Counted from the stretch's first letter, positions 45,999 through 54,995 are shown. The stretch: 64,000 bases of DNA from Solidesulfovibrio fructosivorans JJ] (GCF_000179555.1 NZ_AECZ01000008.1:94657-158656), one strand, 5' to 3'. Notes: generated from the letters alone by a model not told the origin. Numbers and translations: made by a program.

Positions 45999-46700
45999 TT
46001 GGCGTACCATTTCGATTTTACCCAGGTCGTCACCGGCGAATACGGGCAGTGGCTGGTCACGGGCCTTGTCACCACGCTCAAGATTTCCGCCGTTTCCATC
46101 GTGCTGTCCCTGGTCCTGGGGACGCTTGTCGCCGTCATGCGCCTGTCCAAGGTGCGCCCGCTCGTCTGGGCCAGCGCCACCTACACCGAATTTTTCCGCA
46201 ACACCCCGCTCCTGGTACAGATATTTTTCTGGTATTTCGGCTCGTACAACGTGCTGCCGCAGTTCGTGAACGACTGGCTCTACAAGCAGGACTTCGAATT
46301 CGCCTGCGGCGTCATCGCCCTGACCGTCTACACCAGCGCCTTTATCGCCGAGGAGATCCGTTCCGGCGTCTTCTCCATCCCCAAAAACCAGCTCGAGGCG
46401 TCCCGGGCCTGCGGCCTGTCGTTTACCCAGGCCATGGTCTACGTCATTTTGCCCCAGGCCTTCCGGGTCATCATTCCGCCGCTGATTTCCCAGTTCCTGA
46501 ACCTCATCAAGAACTCGTCCCTGGTCATGACCATCGGCGTCATGGACCTGACCTACATGGCCCGGCAGATCGAGGCCCACACCTTCCACGGGTTCGAGGC
46601 CTTCACCGTGACCACCTGCATGTACCTGTGCATTTCGCTTGTCGTTTCGGCGGGCGTCACCCTTTACAGCCGGCGCGTGTTGCGCGTGCGCTCGCACTAA
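45999..46700 (+). CDS. Amino acid ABC transporter permease 1
   Basis: A HisM-type membrane permease of 233 residues. SIVLSLVLGTLVAVMRLS and the EAA-loop region FRNTPLLVQIFFWYF are typical; later EIRSGVFSIPKNQLEASRACGLSFTQAM follows. It works with the second permease as a heterodimer with the GlnQ-type ATPase. Confidence 0.92.
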   Translation: MAYHFDFTQVVTGEYGQWLVTGLVTTLKISAVSIVLSLVLGTLVAVMRLSKVRPLVWASATYTEFFRNTPLLVQIFFWYFGSYNVLPQFVNDWLYKQDFEFACGVIALTVYTSAFIAEEIRSGVFSIPKNQLEASRACGLSFTQAMVYVILPQAFRVIIPPLISQFLNLIKNSSLVMTIGVMDLTYMARQIEAHTFHGFEAFTVTTCMYLCISLVVSAGVTLYSRRVLRVRSH

Positions 46701-46715
46701 GGGGAGGGCCGGGGC

Positions 46716-47411
46716 ATGCATTGGAACGTCATCTACAACAACTTCGACTATTTCCTTATCGGCGGCTATCCCCGGGGGCCGCTCGGCGGCCTGGCCATGA
46801 CCGTGCTTCTGGCCGTGGGCGGCATTTTCGGCGCCTTCTGGCTGGGGCTCGGCTGCGGGCTGTTGCGCATTTCCAAGAAGCCGCTTTTGCGCTGGCCGGC
46901 CTTGATCTACATCGAGATCATCCGGGGCATTCCGCTGCTGATGGTCGTCTTCTGGTTTTATTTCCTGGCCCCGGTGCTGTTCGGCCATACCCTGCCCGAG
47001 GCCCAAAGCGCGCTGATCGCGCTGATCGTTTTCACCAGCGCCTACATCGCGGAGATCGTGCGGGCCGGGGTGCAGGCCCTGCCCAAGGGCCAGATGGAGG
47101 CGGCGCGCGGCACGGGGCTGTCCCATTTCCAGGCCATGACCCACGTCATCCTGCCCCAGGCGCTTTTCAACATGATCCCGTCGTTCGTGAACCAGTTCGT
47201 GTCGCTGACCAAGGACACGTCCCTGGCCTTTATCATCGGCGTCAACGAGCTGACCAAGGCGGCCACCCAGGTCAACAACCGCACCCTGACCGCGCCGACG
47301 GAAATCTTCATCACCATCGCCCTGCTCTACTTCGTGATCTGCTTTTGCCTGACGGAACTGTCGCGCTGGCTGGAAAAGCACATCAACCGCTACCAGGCCC
47401 GCACGCGCTAA
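46716..47411 (+). CDS. Amino acid ABC transporter permease 2
   Basis: The partner permease, 231 residues, with IYIEIIRGIPLLMVVFWFY and EIVRAGVQALPKGQMEAARGTGLSHFQAM. It begins 15 bp after permease 1. A short family A hairpin follows the stop, so it probably ends the operon. Confidence 0.92.
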   Translation: MHWNVIYNNFDYFLIGGYPRGPLGGLAMTVLLAVGGIFGAFWLGLGCGLLRISKKPLLRWPALIYIEIIRGIPLLMVVFWFYFLAPVLFGHTLPEAQSALIALIVFTSAYIAEIVRAGVQALPKGQMEAARGTGLSHFQAMTHVILPQALFNMIPSFVNQFVSLTKDTSLAFIIGVNELTKAATQVNNRTLTAPTEIFITIALLYFVICFCLTELSRWLEKHINRYQARTR

Positions 47412-47420
47412 GGGGCCGGC

Positions 47421-47473
47421 CGGTGGAAACTTTTTGTAAAAAGTTTCCACCGGACCCCCGTCAAAAAAGTTCA
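47421..47473 (+). repeat. Family A repeat, copy 8 (left half only)
   Basis: The left hairpin has CCGGTGGAAACTTTTTG arms, followed by ACCCCCGTC and AAAAAAGTTCAAAAGG. The central CCGGTGG/CCACCGG differs from other copies but keeps pairing. It lies between the convergent permease and kinase genes. Confidence 0.82.
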
Positions 47474-47519
47474 AAAGGGATCTCCAGGCGATGCCCGAGG
47501 CATGTTGCGGGCGTCGGCT

Positions 47520-49667
47520 TCAGGCCGGGAACGCGATCTCGAAGCGCGCCCCGCCTTCCGGGCTTTGGGCGATGCGCACTTCGCCCTCCAGCTGGCGGGC
47601 CAGCTCCCTGACCAGGGTCATGCCCATGGTCGCCAGCGCGGTGTGGTCGAATCCCTCCGGCACGCCCCTCCCCGTATCCTCCACCCAGAAGCGGGCCTGG
47701 CCGTTTTCCAGGCGGCAGCCCACGCGGAGCTCGCCGCTTTCCCCGGGGAAAAAGGCGTGCTTGCAGGCGTTGGTGATAAGCTCGGTCAAAAGCAGCCCGC
47801 AGGGCACGGCGGCGTTGAGGGACAAGGGAAAGGGCCGCGCGTCGCAGACAAGGCGCACCCCGGCCGTATGCTCCTTGAACACGGACAGCACGCCCTGGGC
47901 CAGGCTTCGGACGTATTCGCCCATGTCGACCGTGGCCGCGTCGCCGCGGTTGTAGAGTTGCTGGTGGACCAGGGCCATGGACCGGATGCGCGCGCCCAGA
48001 AGAAGGAGGCGTTCGCGCTCGGCCGGGTCGGCCGCCTCGTCGGCTTGCAGGCTGATGAAGCTCAGGATGATCTGGAGATTGTTTTTCACCCGGTGGTGGA
48101 TCTCCTTGAGCAGGATGCTCTTGTCCACCAGGGCCTTTTCCACGGCTTCGCGGATGCGCTCGCTCTCGGTGACGTCGTCGAGGCGGATGACCACGCCCTC
48201 GGCGCCGTTGGCCACAAGGGGGTAAAACAGCATGTTCATGAGGTGGGGGGCGCCGTGCTGCGGCAGGAGCTGCTTTTCCACGACCTGGGAGCGGCGTTCG
48301 CGCAGGGCCGTTTCCACGTTGGGCATGTAGCCGGAGAGCTGCGGCAGGGATGCGCCCACCTCGCGTCCCAGGGCGTCCTCGGCGTCCAGGCCGAAAAGCT
48401 CCCGGGCGTTGCCGTTGATGTGGGTGACACGGCCGGCGGGGTCGATGCCGATGATGGCCGAGGGCATGGACTCGAGAATGTTGGAAAGCATGGCGCGCAT
48501 GCGCCCGAGCGCCGCCGCCGTCTCCATCAGTTCGCGTTCGCGGAGTTCGATGGTCTCGGCCATGGCGTTGAAGCTCGCGCCGAGGCGGCGGACCTCGAGG
48601 CTGCCGGTTTCCGCCGCCTTGTCCCGGGCGAGCAGATCCCCGCCGGCCAGGCGTTCGGCCGCGTCGACCAGGCTGGCGATGCCCCGGCCAAGGGCCGCCC
48701 GGCCGGCCACCCGGGCGATGACGAGGGCGAGCAGGGTGGCGATAAGGGCCGAGAGCAGGCCGCGGCGCAGCTGCTTGTCGGCGTCGGCGAACACGTCGTA
48801 GCAGGCCGCGGAAACGAGGATGGTCATGTACGGCGGCTCGCCGGGTGCGAGCCGCAGCCGGGTGAAGCTGAACAGGCCGTCTCCGCCGGTGTAGCGCGGC
48901 GCGATGAAGGTCCCCTCGTCGGCGGTTTCCGCGGCGAGTTGCGCCCAGAGCCGGGGAACGAGCCGCCCGCCCATGGGAAAGAGCTCTGTCGGGGGATAGG
49001 CCACCATGCGCAGTCCGTCCGGGTCGAGTAAGGTGATCCGGGAGTTTTCCGGCAGCTCGATGCGCTTTAAGAACTTGTCGTAGCCTTCGAGATAGTAGGA
49101 CATGCCGATGACGCCCAGAAGCCGCCCGTCGGCGTCCATGCGCGGCAGGGCGAAGACCAGGATCGGCTTTTTCGTGGCCCGGCCGTAAATGAACTTGCTG
49201 ACGCCCAGCCCACGGGTGGTCATGGCTTCCTGGAAATACTTCCGGTCGGCGAGGTTCACGCCGAGAAAGGCGGGCAGGCCTGAGGCGACGACCGTGCCGG
49301 ACGCGTCGGTGAGAAAGACGTTGGAGAGTTCGGGATGGTCGCGCAGCAGGTTGGTAAAAAGCCGGTTGCAGGCGGCGAGTCGCCGGCCTCGGACCTCCTC
49401 GGTATGGTCGAGGGCCACGAGCACGCCCCGGGCCTGGCGCAGCACGCCCCGCTGGAGGGCGATCAGACTGCGGGTCAGGTTGCGGATGTCGTCCCAGGCC
49501 CGGAGTTCGGCCTGATGGCGCGCCTCGAAGCTCGAGGCCACGATGACGCCCATGGCCGGCAGCGCGGCGAGCAGGACAATGCCGGTCAGGATTGTGGCAA
49601 TGGAACGGTTCAGGAACCATTGCCAGGGGCCGTGCCGGACTTTTCCCATCGGAAATCTACACATCAT
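47520..49667 (-). CDS. Cache-HAMP-PAS histidine kinase of the HisKA_2 type
   Basis: A 715-residue membrane sensor kinase. Transmembrane helix 1 is near residue 25-45 and a periplasmic Cache domain follows (LSNVFLTDASGTVVASGLPAFLGVNLADRKYFQEAM). Helix 2 lies near residue 320, then HAMP and a PAS domain (MPSAIIGIDPAGRVTHINGNARELFGL). The HisKA_2 dimerization box is LLKEIHHRVKNNLQIILSFISLQ, with an HATPase domain at the end. This class often pairs with PhyR-like or output receivers; none is adjacent. Several ATG codons near 49649-49667 are possible starts. Confidence 0.92.
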   Translation of the reverse strand: MMCRFPMGKVRHGPWQWFLNRSIATILTGIVLLAALPAMGVIVASSFEARHQAELRAWDDIRNLTRSLIALQRGVLRQARGVLVALDHTEEVRGRRLAACNRLFTNLLRDHPELSNVFLTDASGTVVASGLPAFLGVNLADRKYFQEAMTTRGLGVSKFIYGRATKKPILVFALPRMDADGRLLGVIGMSYYLEGYDKFLKRIELPENSRITLLDPDGLRMVAYPPTELFPMGGRLVPRLWAQLAAETADEGTFIAPRYTGGDGLFSFTRLRLAPGEPPYMTILVSAACYDVFADADKQLRRGLLSALIATLLALVIARVAGRAALGRGIASLVDAAERLAGGDLLARDKAAETGSLEVRRLGASFNAMAETIELRERELMETAAALGRMRAMLSNILESMPSAIIGIDPAGRVTHINGNARELFGLDAEDALGREVGASLPQLSGYMPNVETALRERRSQVVEKQLLPQHGAPHLMNMLFYPLVANGAEGVVIRLDDVTESERIREAVEKALVDKSILLKEIHHRVKNNLQIILSFISLQADEAADPAERERLLLLGARIRSMALVHQQLYNRGDAATVDMGEYVRSLAQGVLSVFKEHTAGVRLVCDARPFPLSLNAAVPCGLLLTELITNACKHAFFPGESGELRVGCRLENGQARFWVEDTGRGVPEGFDHTALATMGMTLVRELARQLEGEVRIAQSPEGGARFEIAFPA

Positions 49668-49703
49668 TTCCGGGAAAATGTCCAGGCGGCGGAGCCTGCC
49701 GGC

Positions 49704-49946
49704 CTATCCGGCCGCGAACCGGGGCGGGTGGCGCGTATAGACCGCGCGCAGAAAGCCGTCGGCTTCCGCAACGTCGAGACGCCAGCCGGACACGGTGGCC
49801 AGCTGGTCCTCAAGAACGGGGCGGGCGCTTGTCGCGACCAGAAATTCCAGCACGTCGGCCCGGGAGAGGCGGAGATACCAACCTATCTCCAGTCCCAGCC
49901 CTCAGCACTTCTCGCGCAGGTCGCAGACGACCGTTTCCTGTGCCAT
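49704..49946 (-). CDS. Probable selenoprotein, TusA-like (in-frame UGA at 49904-49902)
   Basis: From ATG 49946 the frame reads MAQETVVCDLREKC, then TGA, then GLGLEIGWYLRLSR and on to a TAG at 49704: 80 residues if the TGA encodes selenocysteine. The TGA (codon 15) sits six residues after Asp9, exactly where TusA proteins have their catalytic Cys after the D-L-R pattern. The C-terminal half (VLEFLVATSARPVLEDQLATVSGW, VAEADGFLRAVYTRH) follows the TusA/SirA fold pattern. A perfect stem-loop begins 11 nt after the TGA. The adjacent TGC gives a C-U pair, a possible redox or sulfur-relay site. It is 12 bp downstream of the GDT1-type gene. Needs experimental proof. Confidence 0.68.
49871..49890 (-). 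promoter_or_regulatory. Candidate bacterial SECIS stem-loop
   Basis: GGAGATA, loop GGTTGG, TATCTCC in the coding direction: a perfect 7-bp stem. The loop begins 18 nt after the in-frame TGA and starts with GG. This agrees with the bacterial SECIS features I know: hairpin just after the UGA, apical loop with an early G, loop about 16-37 nt downstream. Confidence 0.65.
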
Positions 49947-49958
49947 GCCGCTTTCCCC

Positions 49959-50231
49959 TTACAGTTTATCGAAATAGATCAGCGCGCCCATGACCACGAA
50001 GGCCACGGCGGCGACTTTCTTGATGATCTCCGGCGAGACGAAGTTGCAGATGAATTCCGCGAAGATGACCCCGAGGAAGCTGGTGGCCACCAGGGCCAGC
50101 GAAGAGCCGGCGAAGACGATCCAGGGCCTGCGGGAATCGGCCGCGGTCAGCACGCAGGCCAGCTGCGTCTTGTCCCCGAGTTCGGCCACGAAAATGGTGG
50201 CAAAGGTCGTGAAAAGCAGTTTCCAGTCCAT
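49959..50231 (-). CDS. TMEM165/GDT1-family small membrane transporter
   Basis: A 90-residue single-module member of the UPF0016/GDT1 family of putative Ca/Mn cation exchangers. The signature ELGDKTQLA is near residue 17, and three hydrophobic segments are visible. Many bacterial members have two such modules in one chain; a single module implies a dimer. The ATG is at 50231. The probable selenoprotein follows 12 bp after its stop, so they share a transcript. Confidence 0.87.
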   Translation of the reverse strand: MDWKLLFTTFATIFVAELGDKTQLACVLTAADSRRPWIVFAGSSLALVATSFLGVIFAEFICNFVSPEIIKKVAAVAFVVMGALIYFDKL

Positions 50232-50274
50232 GCATCCCTCGTCATTGACTGCCGTATTCCAAGTTCATCCTTGA

Positions 50275-50343
50275 GAGTTTTTCGGGAGGGTGGGGGCCCG
50301 GGGGAGGGAACCCCTTTTTGCAAAAAGGGGTTCCCTCCCCCGG
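50275..50343 (-). repeat. Family A-related repeat, copy 9 (variant hairpin)
   Basis: GTTTTTCGGGAGGGTGGGGGCC is followed by a long hairpin with CCGGGGGAGGGAACCCC arms around a TTTTTGCAAAAA centre. The core and second hairpin are absent. It is closely similar to copy 10 at 56443-56513. Confidence 0.78.
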
Positions 50344-50355
50344 TTCTTTCGCCTC

Positions 50356-52296
50356 TTACTCCTCTCCCGGCAGGCCCATGCCCGGGTGCATGACCCGGCC
50401 GGACCAGTCCGTGCCGTAGCCGCCGAGCGCCCGCACCTGTTCCTTGAAGGCCTCGCCGGCGATGACGGAGATGACGGCTTCGATCTTGGGGTCGTCGCGC
50501 AGGGCCTCGGGAATGACAAGGTCGTAGCGTTCCCGGGCCAGGGGCACGAAATCGAGCCCCAGCGCCTTGGCCGCCGCGTACACGCCCAGGCCGCAGTCCG
50601 CCGCGCCGGTCTTCACGTTGACGGCCACGGCCATGTGGGTGTGTTCCTCGCGCTCGTAGCCGAGGATGCGGTCGGGAGCCAGTCCGGCCAGGGCCAGGTG
50701 GTGGTCGAAGAGAATGCGCGTGCCGGCCCCGCGCTGGCGGTTGATGTAGCGCACGCCGTCGCGGGCCAGATCGGCCACGCCGACGATGCCCTTGGGGTTG
50801 CCCGGGGCGACGATGAGCCCCTGCTCCCGGATGGCCAGGTTGACCACGAGCACGTCCAGGCCGGGCAGGTACTTGGCCAGAAACGGGAAGTTGAAGTCCC
50901 GGGTGTCCGGATCGAACAGGTGGGAGCCGGCCAGCATGGCCGAGCCGTTTTTGAGCGCGATAAGCCCGCCCATGCTGCCCACGTGGCTGGAGACCAGCCG
51001 CATGGACGGATCGCGGCGCATGAGCATGTCGGCCAGGATGTCAAGGGTGTTGTCGTGGCTGCCCACGCAGACCAGGGTGCGGGCCAGTTCGCCGGCGTCC
51101 ACCAGCAGCTCGGCCGCGACCACGGTCCCGGATTCCAGCCCTTCGGCCTCGGGCGGCAGCTGGGTCACGGCCTGGGCCTTGGTCATGGAGGAAATGCTCC
51201 CCGCGCCGCGCGAAAGGGGCAGGGCAACGTAGCTCGATCCCACCTGCCCCACGGACAGGCGCAGGAAATCGGTCATGCCGATGCGCGAAGGCACGCTGCG
51301 GGCCAGCGTCGCGGCGATGGTCTGCCGGGTCCTGGGCTCGGACCGGGTCAGCCAGCAGGCCAGGGGATAGAGCAGGCGCTCGAAGCAGACCACGGAACTG
51401 ACCGGATAGCCCGGCGCGCCGACGATGAGCTTGCCCCGGGCCACGCCCAGAAGCGACGGCTTGCCCGGCATGGCGGCCACGCCGTGGACCAGCACCTCGC
51501 CGAATTTGGCGATGGTCGACTTGGTGAAATCCTTGCTGCCGGCCGAGGAGCCGGCCACCATGACCACGATGTGGGCGTCGGAATCGAGCCCCTCCTCCAG
51601 GGCCCTGGCCAGGGCCTCGGGATCGTCCGGCACCGGGGGCACGCGCAGGCAGTTCATGCCCCATTCGTCGGCCAGGGCGGCAAGCAGCATGGAGTTGCTC
51701 TCCACCACCTGCCCGGGGCCGGGCGTGGGCCGGGCCGTGAAGTCCATGACCTCGTCGCCGGTGGGGATCACGCGCATGCGCACGCGCTCGTAGACCGAAA
51801 TCTCGAACGCCCCGCAGGACAGGAGCGCGCCCACGTCGTAGGGCGAGATGCGCCGGTGCCGGGGCAGCACCATCTCCGTGGCCACGATGTCCTCGCCGAT
51901 GCGGCGCACATGGGCGAACGGCGCGACCGGGGCCTCGATGGTGGCGGCCTCGCCGTCCATGACCACGTTTTCGATCATGACCACGGCGTCGAAGGCGCTC
52001 GGCAGCGGATGGCCGGTATTGACGAAGACGAAGCCCTTTTCCGGCGTCAGGCGCACGGGCGAGCCTTCCCGGGCCATGAAGGTGTCGGCGGCGCGCACGG
52101 CGATGCCGTCCATGGCGGCACTGTGGAAGGTCGGCGAGGAATAGCGGGCGATGACCGGCTCGGCCGTGATGCGCCCGGCCGCCCGGTCGGCGCCGATGCG
52201 CTCGACGCCGAGGAGCGCCTTGCGGTCGAGAACGGCCTTGACCCGGGCCAGGGCCTCCTCGATGGGAATGGTACGGAGGTAAATATTGCGTTTCAT
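50356..52296 (-). CDS. MoeA-like molybdopterin protein fused to a PBP-like domain
   Basis: A 646-residue fusion. The N-terminal 400 residues are MoeA-like: SSPTFHSAAMDGIAVRAADTF, FVNTGHPLPSAFDAVVMIE and the MPT-binding-type VMVAGSSAGSKDFT. The C-terminal part (from ARTLVCVGSHDNTLDILADMLM) is a periplasmic-binding-protein-like, LysR-substrate-type domain with GSHLFDPDTRDFN and INRQRGAGTRILFDHHLA. It may sense or deliver molybdate or tungstate during cofactor assembly. A normal moeA lies 2.7 kb away at 54996. The C-N hydrolase gene follows upstream by 15 bp. Confidence 0.9.
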   Translation of the reverse strand: MKRNIYLRTIPIEEALARVKAVLDRKALLGVERIGADRAAGRITAEPVIARYSSPTFHSAAMDGIAVRAADTFMAREGSPVRLTPEKGFVFVNTGHPLPSAFDAVVMIENVVMDGEAATIEAPVAPFAHVRRIGEDIVATEMVLPRHRRISPYDVGALLSCGAFEISVYERVRMRVIPTGDEVMDFTARPTPGPGQVVESNSMLLAALADEWGMNCLRVPPVPDDPEALARALEEGLDSDAHIVVMVAGSSAGSKDFTKSTIAKFGEVLVHGVAAMPGKPSLLGVARGKLIVGAPGYPVSSVVCFERLLYPLACWLTRSEPRTRQTIAATLARSVPSRIGMTDFLRLSVGQVGSSYVALPLSRGAGSISSMTKAQAVTQLPPEAEGLESGTVVAAELLVDAGELARTLVCVGSHDNTLDILADMLMRRDPSMRLVSSHVGSMGGLIALKNGSAMLAGSHLFDPDTRDFNFPFLAKYLPGLDVLVVNLAIREQGLIVAPGNPKGIVGVADLARDGVRYINRQRGAGTRILFDHHLALAGLAPDRILGYEREEHTHMAVAVNVKTGAADCGLGVYAAAKALGLDFVPLARERYDLVIPEALRDDPKIEAVISVIAGEAFKEQVRALGGYGTDWSGRVMHPGMGLPGEE

Positions 52297-52311
52297 GGAG
52301 TTCTCCTTGGC

Positions 52312-53199
52312 TTACTCCCCGTACAACCGGCACAAATCGCCGTAGGCGTCGATGCGGCGGTCGCGCAGAAAAGGCCAGTGGCGGCGCTGGGTTTCGACGA
52401 CCTGGGGGTCGATGACGGCGGTGATGATTTCTTCCTCGGCCACGCCGGCCTGGGCCACGATCCGGCCGGACGGGTCGGCCACGAAGGACGAGCCCCAAAA
52501 TTCCAGGGTCTCGCCGTAGCCCGCCCCGCCGCCTTCGATGCCGACGCGGTTTACGGCCGCGACGTAGATGCCGTTGGCGATGGCGTGGCCGCGCTGCACG
52601 GTGATCCAGGCGTCGCGCTGGCCTTCGCCGTATTCGGCCTTCTCCGAAGGGTGCCAGCCGATGGCCGTGGGGTAGCAAAGGACCAGCGCGCCCCTAAGCG
52701 CCGTGGCCCGGGCGGCCTCGGGAAACCACTGGTCCCAGCAGATGAGCGTGCCCACCCGGCCGAACGGGGTGTCGAAGGCCTTGAAGCCCAGGTCGCCGGG
52801 CGCGAAGTAGAATTTTTCCTCGAAACCCGGGTCGTGGGGGATGTGCATCTTGCGGTAGACGCCGATATGCTCGCCCTCCGGACCGAGCACGGCCAGGGAG
52901 TTCTGGTGGCAGCCCGGTCCCCGGCGTTCGAACAGCGGCGCCACGACCACCACGCCGGCCTTTTTGGCGGCGTCGGCCATGGCCCGGGTGGTGGGGCCGG
53001 GGATGGGCTCGGCCAGGTCGAAGGCGGCGTGGTCCTGGTTGCGGCAGAAATAGGGCGTGGCGAAGAGTTCCGGCAGGCAGACCACATTGGCGCCGGCCCT
53101 GCCCGCCTCGGCCACGCGGGCGGCGGCCTTTTCGAGGGAATCGGCCACGGTTTTTTCCGGGGCCATCTGGATGAGCCCTAAGCGAAACGGGGCGGCCAT
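52312..53199 (-). CDS. aguB: Carbon-nitrogen hydrolase, N-carbamoylputrescine amidase type
   Basis: A nitrilase-superfamily amidohydrolase of 295 residues. The catalytic triad is Glu44 (CLPELFATPYF), Lys117 (YRKMHIPHDPGF) and Cys154 (ICWDQWFPEAAR). The DQWFPE context is characteristic of AguB, which converts N-carbamoylputrescine to putrescine in polyamine synthesis. No AguA gene is adjacent. It is 15 bp upstream of the MoeA-PBP gene. Confidence 0.92.
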   Translation of the reverse strand: MAAPFRLGLIQMAPEKTVADSLEKAAARVAEAGRAGANVVCLPELFATPYFCRNQDHAAFDLAEPIPGPTTRAMADAAKKAGVVVVAPLFERRGPGCHQNSLAVLGPEGEHIGVYRKMHIPHDPGFEEKFYFAPGDLGFKAFDTPFGRVGTLICWDQWFPEAARATALRGALVLCYPTAIGWHPSEKAEYGEGQRDAWITVQRGHAIANGIYVAAVNRVGIEGGGAGYGETLEFWGSSFVADPSGRIVAQAGVAEEEIITAVIDPQVVETQRRHWPFLRDRRIDAYGDLCRLYGE

Positions 53200-53283
53200 G
53201 GCATCACCTTCCTGGCGGTTTGATCGCGCTGTGCACGGACATTTAGCACAATACGGAGGAACGCGGCAAAGGACAATGGCGGA

Positions 53284-53913
53284 TCAGGGCTTGCCGAGCA
53301 GGGAAAGCCCGTCCCGGGCGAAGACGAAGGCGAAGTAGAAAAGCGACAGCCCAAGGACGGCCATAAGCAGCCGGTAGGCGCGGCTCCCCAGAAACCGGCG
53401 GAAGCGTCCGGCCAGCACGGCGGCCATGATCTTGGCCCCGACGATGGCCGCGTAGAAAACGCCTAAGAACGTAACCACGGCGGCCGTGCCCGAGCCCGCC
53501 GCGTCGATGAGCATGGGCACTCCCACCGTGGTCCAGAAAAGATAGGGGTGGGGATTGGTGAAATTGGCGGCCACCCCGCGCCAAAGCGACCTCGGGGCCG
53601 CTCCCGGCTTCCCGGCGTCCGGGGGCGGGGCGTGCAGGCATTCGATGCCGTAGCGCACCAGCAGGCAGGCTCCGGCCACGGACAGCAGGCCGAGCACCGT
53701 GGGCGCGCCGTGGGCGGCGGAAATCGCCAGCCAGGCGGCGATGATGATCGGGGCGTCGGTTATAAGCGGGGCCAGCCCCACCTTGATGCCTTCGGCCGGG
53801 CCGTGGGCCAGGGTCTGGGACAGGACCAGGGAGAGCAGCGGTCCGGGCGAAAGGCCGGCCGAGAGTCCCAATGCGGCGGCGGCCAGGGCGATGGAAGCGG
53901 GAGTCTGGGGCAT
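53284..53913 (-). CDS. LysE-family amino acid exporter
   Basis: A 209-residue membrane protein with about six hydrophobic segments. LGLSAGLSPGPLLSLVLSQTLAHGPAEGIKVGLAPLITDAPII is the LysE/RhtB signature, and NFTNPHPYLFWTTVG follows. It exports amino acids or similar metabolites; the substrate is unknown. It is divergent from glucokinase. Confidence 0.88.
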   Translation of the reverse strand: MPQTPASIALAAAALGLSAGLSPGPLLSLVLSQTLAHGPAEGIKVGLAPLITDAPIIIAAWLAISAAHGAPTVLGLLSVAGACLLVRYGIECLHAPPPDAGKPGAAPRSLWRGVAANFTNPHPYLFWTTVGVPMLIDAAGSGTAAVVTFLGVFYAAIVGAKIMAAVLAGRFRRFLGSRAYRLLMAVLGLSLFYFAFVFARDGLSLLGKP

Positions 53914-53999
53914 GCTTGCGTTTCCGGGCGCGCCCCGGCAAACTACCGACGGCGCGACGGCACCGTGCCGGAAAAACCCCCTTCTTTCAAGGAGGAGCC

Positions 54000-54980
54000 A
54001 TGACGACGCAGGGCGCGGCGTTCCCCAAACACATCCTGGCCGCGGACATCGGCGGAACGCATAGCCGGTTTGGGCATTTCACGCTTTCGGCCTCCGGCGA
54101 ACTCGCGCTCGGGGCGTCGGTCTGGGCCTCGACCAACGCCGCCTCCTCCTTTCTCGAACTGCTCGAAAGCCTGCCCCAGGCGGGATTCGACCTCGCGCCC
54201 CGGGCCGCCGACGCGGCCGTGTTCGCTATTCCAGGCGCGGTGGTCGGGCGGCGCATCAGCTTCGCCAACATCGACTGGGACCTCGATCTGGACAGCCTGG
54301 AAAGCGCGTACGGGCTTTCCAGCGCCGTGTGCATCAACGATTTTCTGGCCCAGGCCCACGGCTGCGCCCTTCTGGTCGACGAGGCCGAGGCGGTGCTGCC
54401 CGGGACGATGGACGCTTCCCGGGTGCAGGCCGTCATCGGGGCCGGCACGGGATTCGGCCACGCCGTGCTCGTGCCCATGGATGACGGAAGCCGGCTGGCC
54501 CTGGCCTCGGAAGCCGGCCACGCCTCGGTGCCCTTTTTCGGCGAGGCGGAACAGGCCTTTGCCGCCTTTGTGTGCCGGCGGACCGGGGAGAACTACGTGC
54601 GCGGCGATTCCGTGCTGTCCGGCTCGGGCCTGACCGCCCTGCACGAGTTCCTCACCGGGGAGCGCCTGACCCCGGCCGAGGTGGGCGCGAGCCTGACCCC
54701 GGAAAGCCGCACCACCGAGCTTTTCGCCCGCTTCTACGGCCGGGCCGTCCGCGATTACGCCCTGACGGTGGTGGCCGCCGGAGGGATCTACATTTCCGGC
54801 GGCGTGGCCGCCAAAAACCCCCTGCTCGTCAGCCATCCGGCCTTTGCCCGGGAGTTCTACGACTCCCCTCCCTTTGGCGGCCTTTTGCGCCGCATCGGGG
54901 TGCGCCTGGTGCGCAACGCCAACACCGGCCTTTTCGGCGCGGCGAGCGTGGGCAAAAGCCTGCTCTGGAAGACGGGTTAA
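54000..54980 (+). CDS. glk: Glucokinase
   Basis: A ROK/Glk-type hexokinase of 326 residues. ILAADIGGTHSRFGHF is the ATP phosphate-binding loop, and IGAGTGFGHAVLVPM and EAGHASVPFF follow. AAGGAGGAGCC precedes the ATG at 54000; a longer in-frame start is not supported. It is followed by moeA after 15 bp. Confidence 0.92.
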   Translation: MTTQGAAFPKHILAADIGGTHSRFGHFTLSASGELALGASVWASTNAASSFLELLESLPQAGFDLAPRAADAAVFAIPGAVVGRRISFANIDWDLDLDSLESAYGLSSAVCINDFLAQAHGCALLVDEAEAVLPGTMDASRVQAVIGAGTGFGHAVLVPMDDGSRLALASEAGHASVPFFGEAEQAFAAFVCRRTGENYVRGDSVLSGSGLTALHEFLTGERLTPAEVGASLTPESRTTELFARFYGRAVRDYALTVVAAGGIYISGGVAAKNPLLVSHPAFAREFYDSPPFGGLLRRIGVRLVRNANTGLFGAASVGKSLLWKTG

Positions 54981-54995
54981 AAGGATCCAAGCCCC

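Noticed and set aside
49902..49946. A 14-residue peptide ending at the TGA, or a simple nonsense mutation
   Set aside because: The frame stays open for 65 more codons with TusA-like sequence, and the TGA is at the catalytic position with a hairpin after it, so decoding as selenocysteine explains the data better. It is not excluded.
50290..53181. 963-residue open frame on the plus strand
   Set aside because: It is antisense to the MoeA-PBP and AguB-like genes, has no ribosome site or family pattern, and reflects high GC bias against stop codons.
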